Assembly: GCF_036231905.1 (NCBI RefSeq)
Contig: NZ_JAZARE010000002.1
Coordinates: 186,001 to 250,000 of the forward strand
From: CAMLIZ01 sp036231905
GTDB taxonomy: Bacteria; Pseudomonadota; Gammaproteobacteria; Burkholderiales; Burkholderiaceae_C
Length of the DNA stretch: 64,000 nt
Direction: 5' to 3'
In this document: one piece after another, positions 18,250 through 28,008 of the stretch
How the letters are laid out: each line of letters begins with the position of its first letter
Numbering within the stretch: position 1 is the stretch's first letter
Position numbers and translations under genes: made by a program
Notes under the pieces: generated by a model
Told to the model about the DNA's origin: nothing
The model's input: only the letters and a program-made list of their open reading frames with translations
The model's database searches: none

Positions 18250-18368
18250 TCATCGCCGGTCCGGGCATTTGGCGGCGCGCTGGCGGCATGTCGTCGCAAG
18301 CCGCTCGCGCTGCGGGCCGCGGGGGGCGACAGTCCACTCACCGCAACACACCACCCACGGAGCCCACC
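18250..18368 (+). promoter_or_regulatory. Conserved three-block leader, copy 2
   Basis: TCATCG (18250-18255), GTCGCAAGCCGCTCG (18293-18307) and CGACAGTCCACTCACCGC (18327-18344). Block 3 differs from the other copies by three T-to-C transitions only; the distances between blocks are identical to copies 1 and 3. The intervening sequence has diverged. A GGAGCCC ribosome site precedes the ATG. Confidence 0.72.
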
Positions 18369-18527
18369 ATGACGAAACACACCCCTTCCGCCTTCAGCCT
18401 GTGTGCCTTCATCGCCGCCGGCGCGGTGGCCTCGGCGCTGCTGATCGGTGTGTTCGGCACCAGCGCGGGCGCCACTGCGGCGCCGGTGTGGGTGAGCGAG
18501 GCGGCCATCTGCCACGCACCGGGCTGA
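18369..18527 (+). CDS. Small membrane/secreted protein, paralogue 2 of 3
   Basis: 52 residues (MTKHTPSAFSLCAFIAAG...). A hydrophobic helix (~9-30, ending ALLIGVFGTSAG) is followed by a short tail with a Cys (AAICHAPG). It aligns with the other two copies through the pattern ALL.GVF and a short N-terminal polar stretch, and shares the leader. The gene ends in a hairpin terminator. Most diverged of the three. Function unknown. Confidence 0.68.
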   Translation: MTKHTPSAFSLCAFIAAGAVASALLIGVFGTSAGATAAPVWVSEAAICHAPG

Positions 18528-18560
18528 ACACGCGGCGGCACTTTTTATCTCCGTTCCGGC

Positions 18561-18580
18561 AAGGGCGCTTCGGCGCCCTT
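18561..18580 (+). terminator. Hairpin terminator after small-protein gene 2
   Basis: Perfect 8-bp stem AAGGGCGC / GCGCCCTT with a UUCG-type tetraloop, 33 bp after the stop codon; the following GTGTCGTTGT is only moderately T-rich. Confidence 0.55.
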
Positions 18581-18695
18581 GTGTCGTTGTGGCCTGCGCA
18601 ATCTGGGCAATTCCGCCGTATGGCACTTGCACACCGCAGCCTATGGTTGCTGCGTCGCGGCGGCCTGCCGCACCCCACAGACACGGGAGCCCGCC

Positions 18696-19940
18696 ATGAA
18701 CCTCACGCCCTTGTTCACCCGCACCCGGGACACCGCGCGCCTTGCGCTCTGCACCAGCCTGCTGGTTGCGGCCGCCGCAGCGCAAGCCGACGCGGTGACC
18801 GACTGGAACCTGCAGGCCTGCCAGTGGGTGGCCGCCGCCGGCCTCGTCACCCAGCCCGCCAGCCGCGTGATGGCGATCAGCCACACGGCGGCCTTCGAGG
18901 CGGCCAATGCCATCACGCGGCGTTACCCGGGTCTGCAGGCCGCCGGCCTGAGCGCACCGCCTGGCGCGTCGGTGGATGCGGCCATCGCGGCCGCCCACCA
19001 TGCCACCCTGGGCCAGTTGCTGCCCACGCAGCAGCCGGCCATCACCCTGGCCTACCGCAAGGCGCTGGCCGCCATCGCGGACGGCCAGGCCAAGGACGAG
19101 GGTGTCGCGGTCGGCGAGCGGGCCGCGCAGCAGCTGCTGGCCCGGCGCGCCGACGATGGCGCCAACGCGGTGGAGACGTATCGGCCCCTCACCACCCCGG
19201 GCCGCTGGGTGGCCACGACCATACCCTCCACGCCCCAGTGGCCGCAGCGCACGCCCTGGCTGATGAGCAGCGCGGCGCAGTTCCGCCCCGGCCCGCCGCC
19301 CGCCCTGGACAGCGAGCGCTGGGCCCGCGACTACAACGAGATCAAGGCGCTGGGCGCCCGCCAGAGCAAGCTGCGCACACCGGAGCAGACCGACATCGCG
19401 CGCTTCTGGACCACCACCCTGCCGGCCATCTACCACGGCGTGGTGCGCGGCGTGGCGGAGCAGCCGGGGCGCGACACCGTGCGCAACGCCCGGCTGTACG
19501 CCGCGGTCACCCAGGCGATCGACGACGGCATGATCGCGGTGTTCGACGCCAAGTACCACCATGGTTTCTGGCGGCCGATCACGGCCATCCGCAATGGCGA
19601 CACCGACGGCAACGCGCACACCGAACGCGACCCGTCCTGGCTGCCCTTGATCGACACCCCCATGCACCCCGAGTACCCTTGTGCGCACTGCATCCAGGCC
19701 GCTGCCGTGGGTGCGGTGCTGCAGGCGGAGATCGGCTCCGGCCCCGTGCCGATGTTGAGCACCACCAGCGTGTCGGCCAATGGGGCGCTGCGGCAATGGC
19801 CCGGCGTGCATGCCTTCGTGCGGGAAGTGGGCCACGCCCGCATCTACGGTGGGGCGCACTTCCGCTTCTCCACCGAAGTGGGCCTGGACATGGGACAGCG
19901 CATCGGTGCGCTGGCGGTGCAGCGGTTGCTTGCGGAGTGA
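18696..19940 (+). CDS. Vanadium haloperoxidase/PAP2-superfamily secreted enzyme
   Basis: 414 residues from MNLTPLFTRTRD, signal peptide ending AQADA (~33). The active-site motifs of the superfamily are present as KYHHGFWRP (K-x6-RP), PEYPCAH where PSGH is usual, and RIYGGAHFRFS where R-x5-H-x3-D would be canonical. The catalytic His and anion-binding Lys/Arg are kept, while Ser-to-Cys, Gly-to-Ala and Asp-to-Ser changes suggest altered chemistry; phosphatase or haloperoxidase activity cannot be chosen. First of three same-strand genes with the methyltransferase and LuxR regulator. Confidence 0.85.
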   Translation: MNLTPLFTRTRDTARLALCTSLLVAAAAAQADAVTDWNLQACQWVAAAGLVTQPASRVMAISHTAAFEAANAITRRYPGLQAAGLSAPPGASVDAAIAAAHHATLGQLLPTQQPAITLAYRKALAAIADGQAKDEGVAVGERAAQQLLARRADDGANAVETYRPLTTPGRWVATTIPSTPQWPQRTPWLMSSAAQFRPGPPPALDSERWARDYNEIKALGARQSKLRTPEQTDIARFWTTTLPAIYHGVVRGVAEQPGRDTVRNARLYAAVTQAIDDGMIAVFDAKYHHGFWRPITAIRNGDTDGNAHTERDPSWLPLIDTPMHPEYPCAHCIQAAAVGAVLQAEIGSGPVPMLSTTSVSANGALRQWPGVHAFVREVGHARIYGGAHFRFSTEVGLDMGQRIGALAVQRLLAE

Positions 19941-19944
19941 TCAG

Positions 19945-20751
19945 ATGAACACCATCACCACCACGCCCGACACCTGGCAGGCCGGCGACGCCTACGAGCG
20001 CTACATGGGCCGCTGGAGCCGGCAGCTGACCCCGCTGTTCCTGCAGTGGCTGGCCGTGCCGGCGGGGCGCCACTGGCTGGACGTGGGCTGCGGCACCGGC
20101 TCGCTGTGCGCTGCCATCCTCGAGCGGGCGGCACCGGCATCGGTGACCGGGGTGGAACCGTCCGAGGGCTTCCTGGCCACCGCGCGGGCCACGCTGCCAC
20201 CGGAGGTGGTGCTGCACCAGGGCACCGCAGCCCGCCTGCCGCTGCCCGACCACACCGTCGATGTGACGGTGTCGGCCCTGGTGCTCAACTTCGTGCCGGA
20301 TCCCCATGCGGCCCTGCGCGACATGGCGCGTGTCACCGTGCCCGGCGGCGACATCGCCGCCTGCGTGTGGGACTACGCCGGCTGCATGGCGATGACCCGC
20401 CTGTACTGGGACGCGGCCGCCGAGCTGGGCCTGCTGGCGCCGGGGCAGGCGCAGGGCGAGCGTTTCCCGCTGTGCCAGCCCGATGCGCTGGCTGCCGCGT
20501 TCGCCGCCGCCGGCATGGCGCAGGTGGAGGTGTCGGGCATCGACATCTCGATGCGCTTCACCAGCTTCGACGATTACTGGCAGCCCTTCCTCGCCGGACA
20601 GGGCCCCGCGCCGGCCCACGCGATGCGCCTGGAGGCGCCGGCACGCGACAGCCTGCGCGAGCTGCTGCGCCGGCGCCTGCCGATGCAGCCGGATGGCGCC
20701 GCGCTGCTGCCCGCCCGCGCATGGGCAGCGCGGGGCATCGTCACCGGATGA
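19945..20751 (+). CDS. Class I SAM-dependent methyltransferase
   Basis: 268 residues, ATG 4 bp after the preceding stop, so the two genes are coupled. Motif I LDVGCGTGSL (~48), acidic ribose ligand in VTGVEPSEGF, motif II/III VSALVLNFVPDPHAALRDMARVT form the UbiE/Methyltransf_11 fold. Substrate unknown. Its pairing with a haloperoxidase-like enzyme hints at small-molecule tailoring, though that is inference only. Confidence 0.9.
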   Translation: MNTITTTPDTWQAGDAYERYMGRWSRQLTPLFLQWLAVPAGRHWLDVGCGTGSLCAAILERAAPASVTGVEPSEGFLATARATLPPEVVLHQGTAARLPLPDHTVDVTVSALVLNFVPDPHAALRDMARVTVPGGDIAACVWDYAGCMAMTRLYWDAAAELGLLAPGQAQGERFPLCQPDALAAAFAAAGMAQVEVSGIDISMRFTSFDDYWQPFLAGQGPAPAHAMRLEAPARDSLRELLRRRLPMQPDGAALLPARAWAARGIVTG

Positions 20752-20790
20752 GCCCGGGTAGCATGGCCCGCACGAAGCCATCGCAGGAAC

Positions 20791-23367
20791 ATGGAGTTGC
20801 TCGAACGGGACGCATTGCTGGCGCAGCTGAAGTCGCAACAGCAGGCCGGCACAGGCCGGCTGATCCTGCTGGAAGGCGAAGCCGGCATCGGCAAGACCAC
20901 CCTGCTGCGCGCCTTTGCGCGGGCCGTGCAACACGAGGCGCCGGTGTACTGGGGCGCTTGCGACGCGCTGTTGTCACCCCGCCCGCTGGCGCCGCTGGAG
21001 GACATCGCGCTGCAAGTGCGCGGGGACCTGCTGGCCTTGCACCGCCGCGCCGCGCCGCGGCAGCAGGTGTTCGTGGCCTTCCTCGAGCTGCTGTCGGCCC
21101 GGCGCTGCGTGGCGGTGCTGGAAGACCTGCACTGGGCCGACGAGGGCACGCTGGACCTGCTGCGCTACGCGGGCCGGCGCGTGGCGCGCACCGGATCGCT
21201 GCTGCTGGGCAGTTACCGCAGCGATGAACTGGTGCCCTCGCATCCGCTGCGTGCGGTGCTGGGCGACCTGGCCACCAGCGGTGCCTTGCGGCTGGCGCCC
21301 GCACCCTTGTCGCTGCAGGCGGTGGCGGCCCTGTGCACGGTGCCGGGCGCAGACATCGCCGAGTTGCACCGCAAGACCGCCGGCAACCCGTTCTTCGTGA
21401 CCGAGGTGCTGGCCGCCGGCGCGGACACCGTTCCCGCCACGGTGCAGGACGCCGTGCTGGCCCGCGCCAGCCGGCTGTCCCCCGCGGCCCACGCCCTGCT
21501 CGAAGCCGCGGCCGTGGCCGGGGCCCGGGCGGAGCCGGCGCTGCTGCAGGCCCTGGCCGGCGCCGACGCCGCGTGCCTCGACGAATGCCTGGCCACCGGC
21601 GTGCTGCAGGCCGATGGCGGGGTGGCCACCTTCCGCCACGAGCTCGCGCGCGACGCGATCCTGCGCTGCATCGCGCCCGACCGCCTGGTGCACCTGCACC
21701 GGCAGGCCTTGCAGGCCCTGGCCTCGTCAAACCCAGCCGACCCCGCGCGGCTGGCGCTGCACGCGGACGGCGCCGGCGATGCGCCCGCGGTGCGGCAATG
21801 GGCGCCACTGGCTGCGCGCAAGGCCGCCGCCAGCGGCGCGCACCGGCAAGCCGCCGCGCATTGGGCGCAGGCGTTGCACCACACCCGCCTGCCGGCCGAA
21901 CGGGCCGCCCTGCTCGACGAGCGCGCCACCGAGATCCAGATGGCCGGTGGCCTGGCCGAAGCGATCGCTGCGCGCCAGGAAGCGGCGCGGCTGTGGCGCG
22001 AAGCCGGCCGCGACGGCAATGCCGCTGCCACGCTGGCGCGGCTGGCGCTGCTGCTGGTGCTCGCCGGCCGCAATGCCGAAGGCGAGGCCGCCCTCGCGGA
22101 CGCGCACCGGCTGCTGGCCGGTGACCCCAGCAGCTCCTTCGCGGCCGCGGTGCGACGCTGCGCGGCAGGCGTGCGGGTGCTCGACCGCGACAGCGCCGAG
22201 GCCATCGCCTTGGCGGCCCCGGCCCTTGCCCAGGCCGAACGGGACCAGGACGAACCCTCCATGGTGCACTGCCTGATCATGCTGGGCATTGCGCACATCA
22301 ACCTCGACCGGGTGGACGAAGGTGTGCAGCGACTGGAACACGCCCTCGGCCTGGCCGAGCGCCTGCATAACGATGCCCTGATGGGCCAGGCCCTGGCCAA
22401 CCTGAGCGCCGGTTGTGCGGAATCGCTGCGCCTGGACCAGGCGATGGCCTACCTGCAGCGCGGCATCGCCTTCTGCACGGACCGGGACCTGGATGCATCG
22501 CGCCTGTACCAGCTGGCCTGGCTGGCGCAGGTGCACCTGCTGCGCAGCCGCTGGGACGACGCCGACGCAGCGGCGCTGGAGGTGCTGGGGGACCGGCGCG
22601 CCACCACGGTGGCCCGCATCGTCGCACTCACTGCGCTGGGGCGGCTGCGCGCGCGCCGCGGCGACCCGGCCGCCTGGCAGGCGCTGGATGAAGCGCGCGC
22701 GCTGGCCGACGCCAGCGGCACGGTGCAGCGCACGGCGCCCCTGCATGCGGCCCGCGCCGAAGCCGCATGGCTGGAAGGCCGCAGCGACGACGCGCTGCAC
22801 GATGCCGCTGCCTGCCTCACGCTGGCGATCCACAAGCGGCAAGCCGCGCTTGCGGGCGAGCTGCTCCTGTGGTGCCGCCGCGCCGGCCTGAACAGCGACA
22901 TTCCCACCTTCTGCGACCGGCATCCCGCGGCGCTGGAAGCTGCGGGCCGCTGGCAAGACGCCGCCCGTTGCTGGCGCGAGCTGGGCTGCCCTTTCGAGAC
23001 CGCCCGCGCCCTGGCCGGGGGCGATGAAGCGGCGCAACGTGAAGCGCTGGCGCTGCTGGAGACGCTGGGCGCGCGCCCGCTGGCCGAGCGCGTGCGCTGG
23101 CGCTTGCGTGCCGCCGGCGCTCGCGGCCTGCCCCGCGGCCCGCGCGCCACCACACAGCAGCATCCCGCCGGCCTCACCAGCAAGGAAGTCGCCGTGCTCG
23201 CCCTGCTGGCCTCCGGCCTGCGCAACAAGGACATCGCCCAGCGCCTGAGCCGGTCCACGCGCACCATCGACCACCACCTCGCCTCCATCTTCACCAAGCT
23301 GGGCGTGAGCACCCGCGCCGAAGCGGTGAGCGGCGCGTATCGGCTGGGAATCGTGCAGGCGGAGTGA
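20791..23367 (+). CDS. LAL-type LuxR regulator (AAA ATPase + TPR + HTH)
   Basis: 858 residues. N-terminal STAND/AAA ATPase with Walker A GEAGIGKTT (~31) and Walker B VAVLEDLHWADE (~112); the middle ~300-780 is TPR-like helical repeat; the C-terminus carries a LuxR HTH (LTSKEVAVLALLASGLRNKD, then RTIDHHLASIFTKLGV, ~795-850). These large ATP-binding LuxR proteins (MalT class) activate pathways upon ligand binding. It follows the methyltransferase gene by 39 bp and may control the upstream enzymes. No cognate ligand is evident. Confidence 0.92.
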   Translation: MELLERDALLAQLKSQQQAGTGRLILLEGEAGIGKTTLLRAFARAVQHEAPVYWGACDALLSPRPLAPLEDIALQVRGDLLALHRRAAPRQQVFVAFLELLSARRCVAVLEDLHWADEGTLDLLRYAGRRVARTGSLLLGSYRSDELVPSHPLRAVLGDLATSGALRLAPAPLSLQAVAALCTVPGADIAELHRKTAGNPFFVTEVLAAGADTVPATVQDAVLARASRLSPAAHALLEAAAVAGARAEPALLQALAGADAACLDECLATGVLQADGGVATFRHELARDAILRCIAPDRLVHLHRQALQALASSNPADPARLALHADGAGDAPAVRQWAPLAARKAAASGAHRQAAAHWAQALHHTRLPAERAALLDERATEIQMAGGLAEAIAARQEAARLWREAGRDGNAAATLARLALLLVLAGRNAEGEAALADAHRLLAGDPSSSFAAAVRRCAAGVRVLDRDSAEAIALAAPALAQAERDQDEPSMVHCLIMLGIAHINLDRVDEGVQRLEHALGLAERLHNDALMGQALANLSAGCAESLRLDQAMAYLQRGIAFCTDRDLDASRLYQLAWLAQVHLLRSRWDDADAAALEVLGDRRATTVARIVALTALGRLRARRGDPAAWQALDEARALADASGTVQRTAPLHAARAEAAWLEGRSDDALHDAAACLTLAIHKRQAALAGELLLWCRRAGLNSDIPTFCDRHPAALEAAGRWQDAARCWRELGCPFETARALAGGDEAAQREALALLETLGARPLAERVRWRLRAAGARGLPRGPRATTQQHPAGLTSKEVAVLALLASGLRNKDIAQRLSRSTRTIDHHLASIFTKLGVSTRAEAVSGAYRLGIVQAE

Positions 23368-23394
23368 GGTGGCACGGGGCGCATACCTCCGCGC

Positions 23395-23517
23395 TCATCC
23401 GCCCCGGATGCAGCCCGTCACTCGCTGGCTGCACACCGTCGCAAGCCGCTCGTGCGCCAGGCCTTGCCGGCCGATAGTTCACTCATCGCAACACGCCACA
23501 GCCCACGGAGCCCCACC
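23395..23517 (+). promoter_or_regulatory. Conserved three-block leader, copy 3
   Basis: TCATCC (23395-23400), GTCGCAAGCCGCTCG (23438-23452), CGATAGTTCACTCATCGC (23472-23489). Blocks 2 and 3 are identical to copy 1, and the distances are identical in all copies. Ribosome site GGAGCCCC precedes the ATG. Confidence 0.75.
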
Positions 23518-23670
23518 ATGAACAGCCAGATCACCTCCACCTTCAACGTCCCTGCCTTCGCCGCCTCCTGCGTCGTCACGCTGGCGCTGCTGGCCGGGGT
23601 GTTCAGCATGGCGGCCACGCCCGACACCCCGGCGGCGATGGCGACTGCCCCGATGGTGCAGGCCGGCTGA
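23518..23670 (+). CDS. Small membrane/secreted protein, paralogue 3 of 3
   Basis: 50 residues (MNSQITSTFNVPAFAASC...). Hydrophobic helix ~12-32 (FAASCVVTLALLAGVFSMAA), then a proline/alanine-rich tail ending MVQAG. Closest to copy 1 (shared ASCAVTLALL.GV.SMA pattern). It has its own leader and a strong terminator, so it is a monocistronic unit. Function unknown. Confidence 0.7.
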   Translation: MNSQITSTFNVPAFAASCVVTLALLAGVFSMAATPDTPAAMATAPMVQAG

Positions 23671-23692
23671 TCCGCGGAGGCCTGCGATCCAC

Positions 23693-23722
23693 AAAGGGGC
23701 GCAGTAGCGCCCCTTTTTCTTT
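23693..23722 (+). terminator. Rho-independent terminator after small-protein gene 3
   Basis: Ten-base-pair stem AAAGGGGCGC / GCGCCCCTTT with loop AGTA, followed by TTCTTT, 22 bp after the stop codon. It could also serve the convergent ferredoxin gene. Confidence 0.8.
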
Positions 23723-23736
23723 GGCGCCGGCCGCGA

Positions 23737-24031
23737 TCACCCGGCCCGGCGGGCGTGGGGCACCTGCAGCACCACGTCGCTCAACGGCTGGGCCACACAC
23801 GGCAGGATCCAGCCCTCGGCCTTTTCCTCGCGGCTGACACCCGGCCATTCCACGCTGTAGCGCACCTCGCCGCTGCGCAGCTGGCACAGGCAGGTGCGGC
23901 AGGTGCCGTTGCGGCAGCTGTTGGGCAGCAGCACGCCCGCCCGCAAGGCCGATGCGAGCAGCGACTGGCCGGGGAGCGCCTTCACAGGGCCAGCCGGCCG
24001 GTTCGATGCGCAGCTCGAAGTGATCGTCCAT
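23737..24031 (-). pseudogene. Plant-type 2Fe-2S ferredoxin with a single-base frameshift
   Basis: The C-terminal 82 residues (from GTG at 23985) contain the plant-type cluster motif NSCRNGTCRTC (C-x4-C-x2-C) and a fourth Cys in GWILPCVAQP. The expected N-terminus MDDHFELRIEPAGWP starts at an ATG at 24031 but in another frame. Deleting one base near 23986-23990 joins them into MDDHFELRIEPAGWP + VKALPGQSLL, a normal ~97-residue ferredoxin. So the gene is broken, or the base is a sequence error. Such ferredoxins donate electrons to oxygenases and other redox enzymes; none is adjacent. Confidence 0.75.
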
Positions 24032-24205
24032 GGCGGCAGTATCGGGCGATGCCCGAGCCCGGCCCGTGCAGCCTGTCACACGTGCGGCACCGGGCGGGCC
24101 GCCACCGGTACATCCGGTTGCTCAACACACCGCGCCCTCACACCGCGGCCTTTATCCGGCCTGCGGCGCTGCCGATGAACAGGGGTCTCCTTTGCGCAAC
24201 CCCTC

Positions 24206-25231
24206 ATGCCACATCAGCAGTACTTCCCGGCCCTGCGCCACCTCGCGCCGCTTGCGGCTGCCTCCTTGCTTGCCCTGCTGGGCGCGTGCGGCGGTGGCAC
24301 CGGGCAAGACCCGGCCGACACGGCGCAAGCCAGCGAGGCCAGCGACGGCACCGCCGCCGCCACCGCCTTCGTGCGCAGGACCGCGTCCACCAGCAACACG
24401 CTGCAGGTGGGCCTGGCGCTGCCCGGTTTTCCGCACAAGTTCGACGTGTACCGCCCGGCCGGCGCCACGCGGGCGGTGGTTTTCCTGCACGGCCTGGGCG
24501 GCCGCAGTTTCCAGATGGCGCGCGACCTCGGCCTGAACAGTGTGATGGCGCCGCCGACCATGAACACGGTGAACTGGGACTGGCTCACGCGCAACGGCAT
24601 CATCGCGGTGTTCCCCCAGGCCACCACGCCGGCGGGCAGCACGCTGCCCACCTGGAGCGACTATGTGCAGAGCTCCGGCCAGGACGACGTGGGTTTTCTG
24701 AAGGCGCTGTCGGCGAGCCTGAAGGCGCAGTACGGCGCCACCGAGGTGTCGTTGTCGGGGCACTCCAATGGCGGCGCCATGACGGCGCGCATGTGGTGCG
24801 AGGCCACCACCGCCTACAAGGCCTTCGTGACCCTGGCCGCGCCCATGCCCTCCTCGTCCTTCCCCTCTCCCGCGGCCACCTGCACGCCGCTGGTGCCGGC
24901 GCCCTATCACGCGGTGGTAGGTGGGCAGGACACCAAGCTCGCGCAGTTCTTCCAGGCAGCGCAGCCGCCGTCGGCCGAGCAAATGGCCGCGGGCCTGAGC
25001 AGCCCGACGCTCGCCTATGAATGGAGCCGCCACTACGACCGCAGCTTCCGCGTGTGCTCGGAATGGCCCGCGCTCGCCGCCCGGTCCACCGCCAATGCCG
25101 GGCCGGGCTGGAGCCAGTGCGGCGGGCGCGTGCGCTACACCGTGGTGTCCAAGGCCGACCATCCGATCGCATCGCTGGAGCAGTATGCGGGCCAGCGCAT
25201 GGCCGACCTGATCGCGGCCTTCGTGAAGTAG
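24206..25231 (+). CDS. Lipoprotein esterase of the PHB-depolymerase/LpqC type
   Basis: 341 residues. Lipobox LLGAC (~28) predicts a lipid-anchored protein. Alpha/beta-hydrolase with oxyanion loop FLHGLGGRSF, nucleophile elbow GHSNGG (Ser ~190), Asp in GGQDTKLAQF and His in KADHPIASLE. GHSNGG is typical of polyhydroxyalkanoate depolymerase-like and feruloyl-esterase-like enzymes. The substrate is unknown. Divergent from the ferredoxin gene. Confidence 0.85.
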   Translation: MPHQQYFPALRHLAPLAAASLLALLGACGGGTGQDPADTAQASEASDGTAAATAFVRRTASTSNTLQVGLALPGFPHKFDVYRPAGATRAVVFLHGLGGRSFQMARDLGLNSVMAPPTMNTVNWDWLTRNGIIAVFPQATTPAGSTLPTWSDYVQSSGQDDVGFLKALSASLKAQYGATEVSLSGHSNGGAMTARMWCEATTAYKAFVTLAAPMPSSSFPSPAATCTPLVPAPYHAVVGGQDTKLAQFFQAAQPPSAEQMAAGLSSPTLAYEWSRHYDRSFRVCSEWPALAARSTANAGPGWSQCGGRVRYTVVSKADHPIASLEQYAGQRMADLIAAFVK

Positions 25232-25245
25232 CCGGCGCGCGCTGC

Positions 25246-25848
25246 TCAGCCGAAGAGCTTGGTGGCGATCTGCGCCACATGGCGGCCCTGGTAGCGCGCC
25301 ATGCCGAGCTCCTGCTCGCTGGGCATGCGTTCGCCCTTGCCGCCGGCGATGGTGGACGCACCGTACGGGCTGCCGCCCTTGATCTCGTCCAGCCCGGTCT
25401 GGCGGGCCTCCGCATAGGGCAGGCCCACGATCACCATGCCATGGTGCAGCAGCGTCACGTGGAAGGTGAGCAGCGTGCTCTCCTGCCCGCCGTGCTGGGT
25501 ACCACTGGAGCAGAACACCGAGCCCACCTTGCCCACCAGCGCGCCGCTGGCCCACAGGCCGCCGGTCTGGTCGAGGAAGTTGCGCATCTGGCCGGTCATG
25601 TTGCCAAAGCGGGTGCCGGTGCCAAAGAGGATGGCGTCGTAGTTGCCCAGCTCCGCCGGCTGCGCCACCGGCGCGGGCTGGTCTGCCTTGCCGCCCGCCT
25701 TGGCAAACACCTCCGGCGGCATGGTCTCGGGCACACGTTTCAAGTCCACCTGGGCGCCTTGCACCTCGCGTGCGCCTTCGGCCACCGCCTTGGCCATCGC
25801 TTCCACGTGGCCGTGGACGCTGTGATACAGAACCAGAACCTTAGCCAT
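25246..25848 (-). CDS. wrbA: NAD(P)H:quinone oxidoreductase WrbA
   Basis: 200 residues from [10 protein letters not shown], the exact family length. Flavodoxin-like FMN loop [21 protein letters not shown] and the [12 protein letters not shown] segment are WrbA signatures; [11 protein letters not shown] is the conserved C-terminal loop. Tetrameric FMN enzyme that reduces quinones by two electrons and so limits oxidative stress. Encoded after frmB-frmA on the same strand, with 62 bp between. Confidence 0.96.
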   Translation of the reverse strand: MAKVLVLYHSVHGHVEAMAKAVAEGAREVQGAQVDLKRVPETMPPEVFAKAGGKADQPAPVAQPAELGNYDAILFGTGTRFGNMTGQMRNFLDQTGGLWASGALVGKVGSVFCSSGTQHGGQESTLLTFHVTLLHHGMVIVGLPYAEARQTGLDEIKGGSPYGASTIAGGKGERMPSEQELGMARYQGRHVAQIATKLFG

Positions 25849-25910
25849 CCTGCATGCTCCATTGAAAGCCCATGGACGCCGCAGCAAACCGCGTACGCAG
25901 GTGGCCGGCC

Positions 25911-26756
25911 TCAGCCCTGAAGCTGGCGCGCGTGGTGGGCGATGTGGTCGGCCATCAGGCTGGCAATGAAGTAGTACCCATGGTCGTAGCCCGCATGGCG
26001 GCGCAGCTGCAGCGGCTGGCCAGTGCGTTCGCAGGCGGCCTCCAGCAGCTCGGGCTTGAGCTGCTCGGCCAGGAACTTGTCGGCCAGGCCCTGGTCCACC
26101 AGCAGCCGCGGGGCCTTGGCACCGGCCGAGATCAGCGCGCAGGCGTCGTGCCCGGCCCAGGCGGCCTCATCCGGCCCCAGGTAAGCCTTGAAGGCCTTGC
26201 GGCCCCAGGGGCACTGCGCAGGCGCGCAGATGGGCGCCAGGGCCGACACGCTGCGGTACAGCCCTGGGTGCCGCAGGGCAAGCGCGAGCGCGCCGTGCCC
26301 GCCCATCGAGTGGCCGAACACGCCCACCCGGCCGGGCAGCACCGGAAAGTGCTGCACCAGCAGCGCCTGCAGCTCGCCCGTGATCCAGCTTTCCATGCGG
26401 AACCGGCTGGCCCAGGGGGCGGCGGTGGCGTCCAGGTAGAAACCGGCCCCTTCGCCGAAGTCCCAGGCGTCGGTGGCACCGGGCAGGCCGGTCTGGCGCG
26501 GGCTGGTGTCCGGCGACACCAGCAGGAGGCCGTGTTGAGCCGCCAGGCGCTGGGCGCCGGCCTTGATCGCGAAGGTTTCTTCGCTGCACGTGAGCCCAGC
26601 CAGGTAGACCAGCATCGGCACCGGGCCCTGCGCGGCCTGTGGCGGGCGGTACACGCCAAACCGCATGGGCCCGCCGGTGGCCTGGGACGCATGCTCGTAG
26701 AAGCCCTGCACGCCGCCGAAGCAGGCGTGTTCGCTCAACACGGTGAGGCCCTGCAT
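25911..26756 (-). CDS. frmB: S-formylglutathione hydrolase
   Basis: 281 residues from the ATG of [15 protein letters not shown]; an in-frame TTG at 26768 overlaps the frmA stop and is an alternative start. Carboxylesterase-like fold with [11 protein letters not shown] oxyanion region, nucleophile [10 protein letters not shown] (~150), Asp in DQGLADKF and His in GYDHGYYF. Hydrolyses S-formylglutathione to formate and glutathione in formaldehyde detoxification, following FrmA. Adjacent to frmA with essentially no gap. Confidence 0.95.
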   Translation of the reverse strand: MQGLTVLSEHACFGGVQGFYEHASQATGGPMRFGVYRPPQAAQGPVPMLVYLAGLTCSEETFAIKAGAQRLAAQHGLLLVSPDTSPRQTGLPGATDAWDFGEGAGFYLDATAAPWASRFRMESWITGELQALLVQHFPVLPGRVGVFGHSMGGHGALALALRHPGLYRSVSALAPICAPAQCPWGRKAFKAYLGPDEAAWAGHDACALISAGAKAPRLLVDQGLADKFLAEQLKPELLEAACERTGQPLQLRRHAGYDHGYYFIASLMADHIAHHARQLQG

Positions 26757-26764
26757 CGCGGCGC

Positions 26765-27871
<1,107 letters not shown>

Positions 27872-28008
27872 CAACATGCTCCTTGAGGGTTCTGGTGCCA
27901 GTGTGCCCTGCGAACCGGTGCGCCTGCGGACGCGCAAAACCGTGAAAAGCTCGGCGGGTGCCGCCACAGAATCCGCAGCATCGCATTTCACACCAGTGAG
28001 GCTTGCAG

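Noticed and set aside
18621..18647. TTGCAC ... TATGGT upstream of the haloperoxidase gene as a promoter
   Set aside because: Only 9 bp separates the hexamers, too short for sigma-70; TGGCAC with TTGCA directly abutting also misses the sigma-54 spacing.
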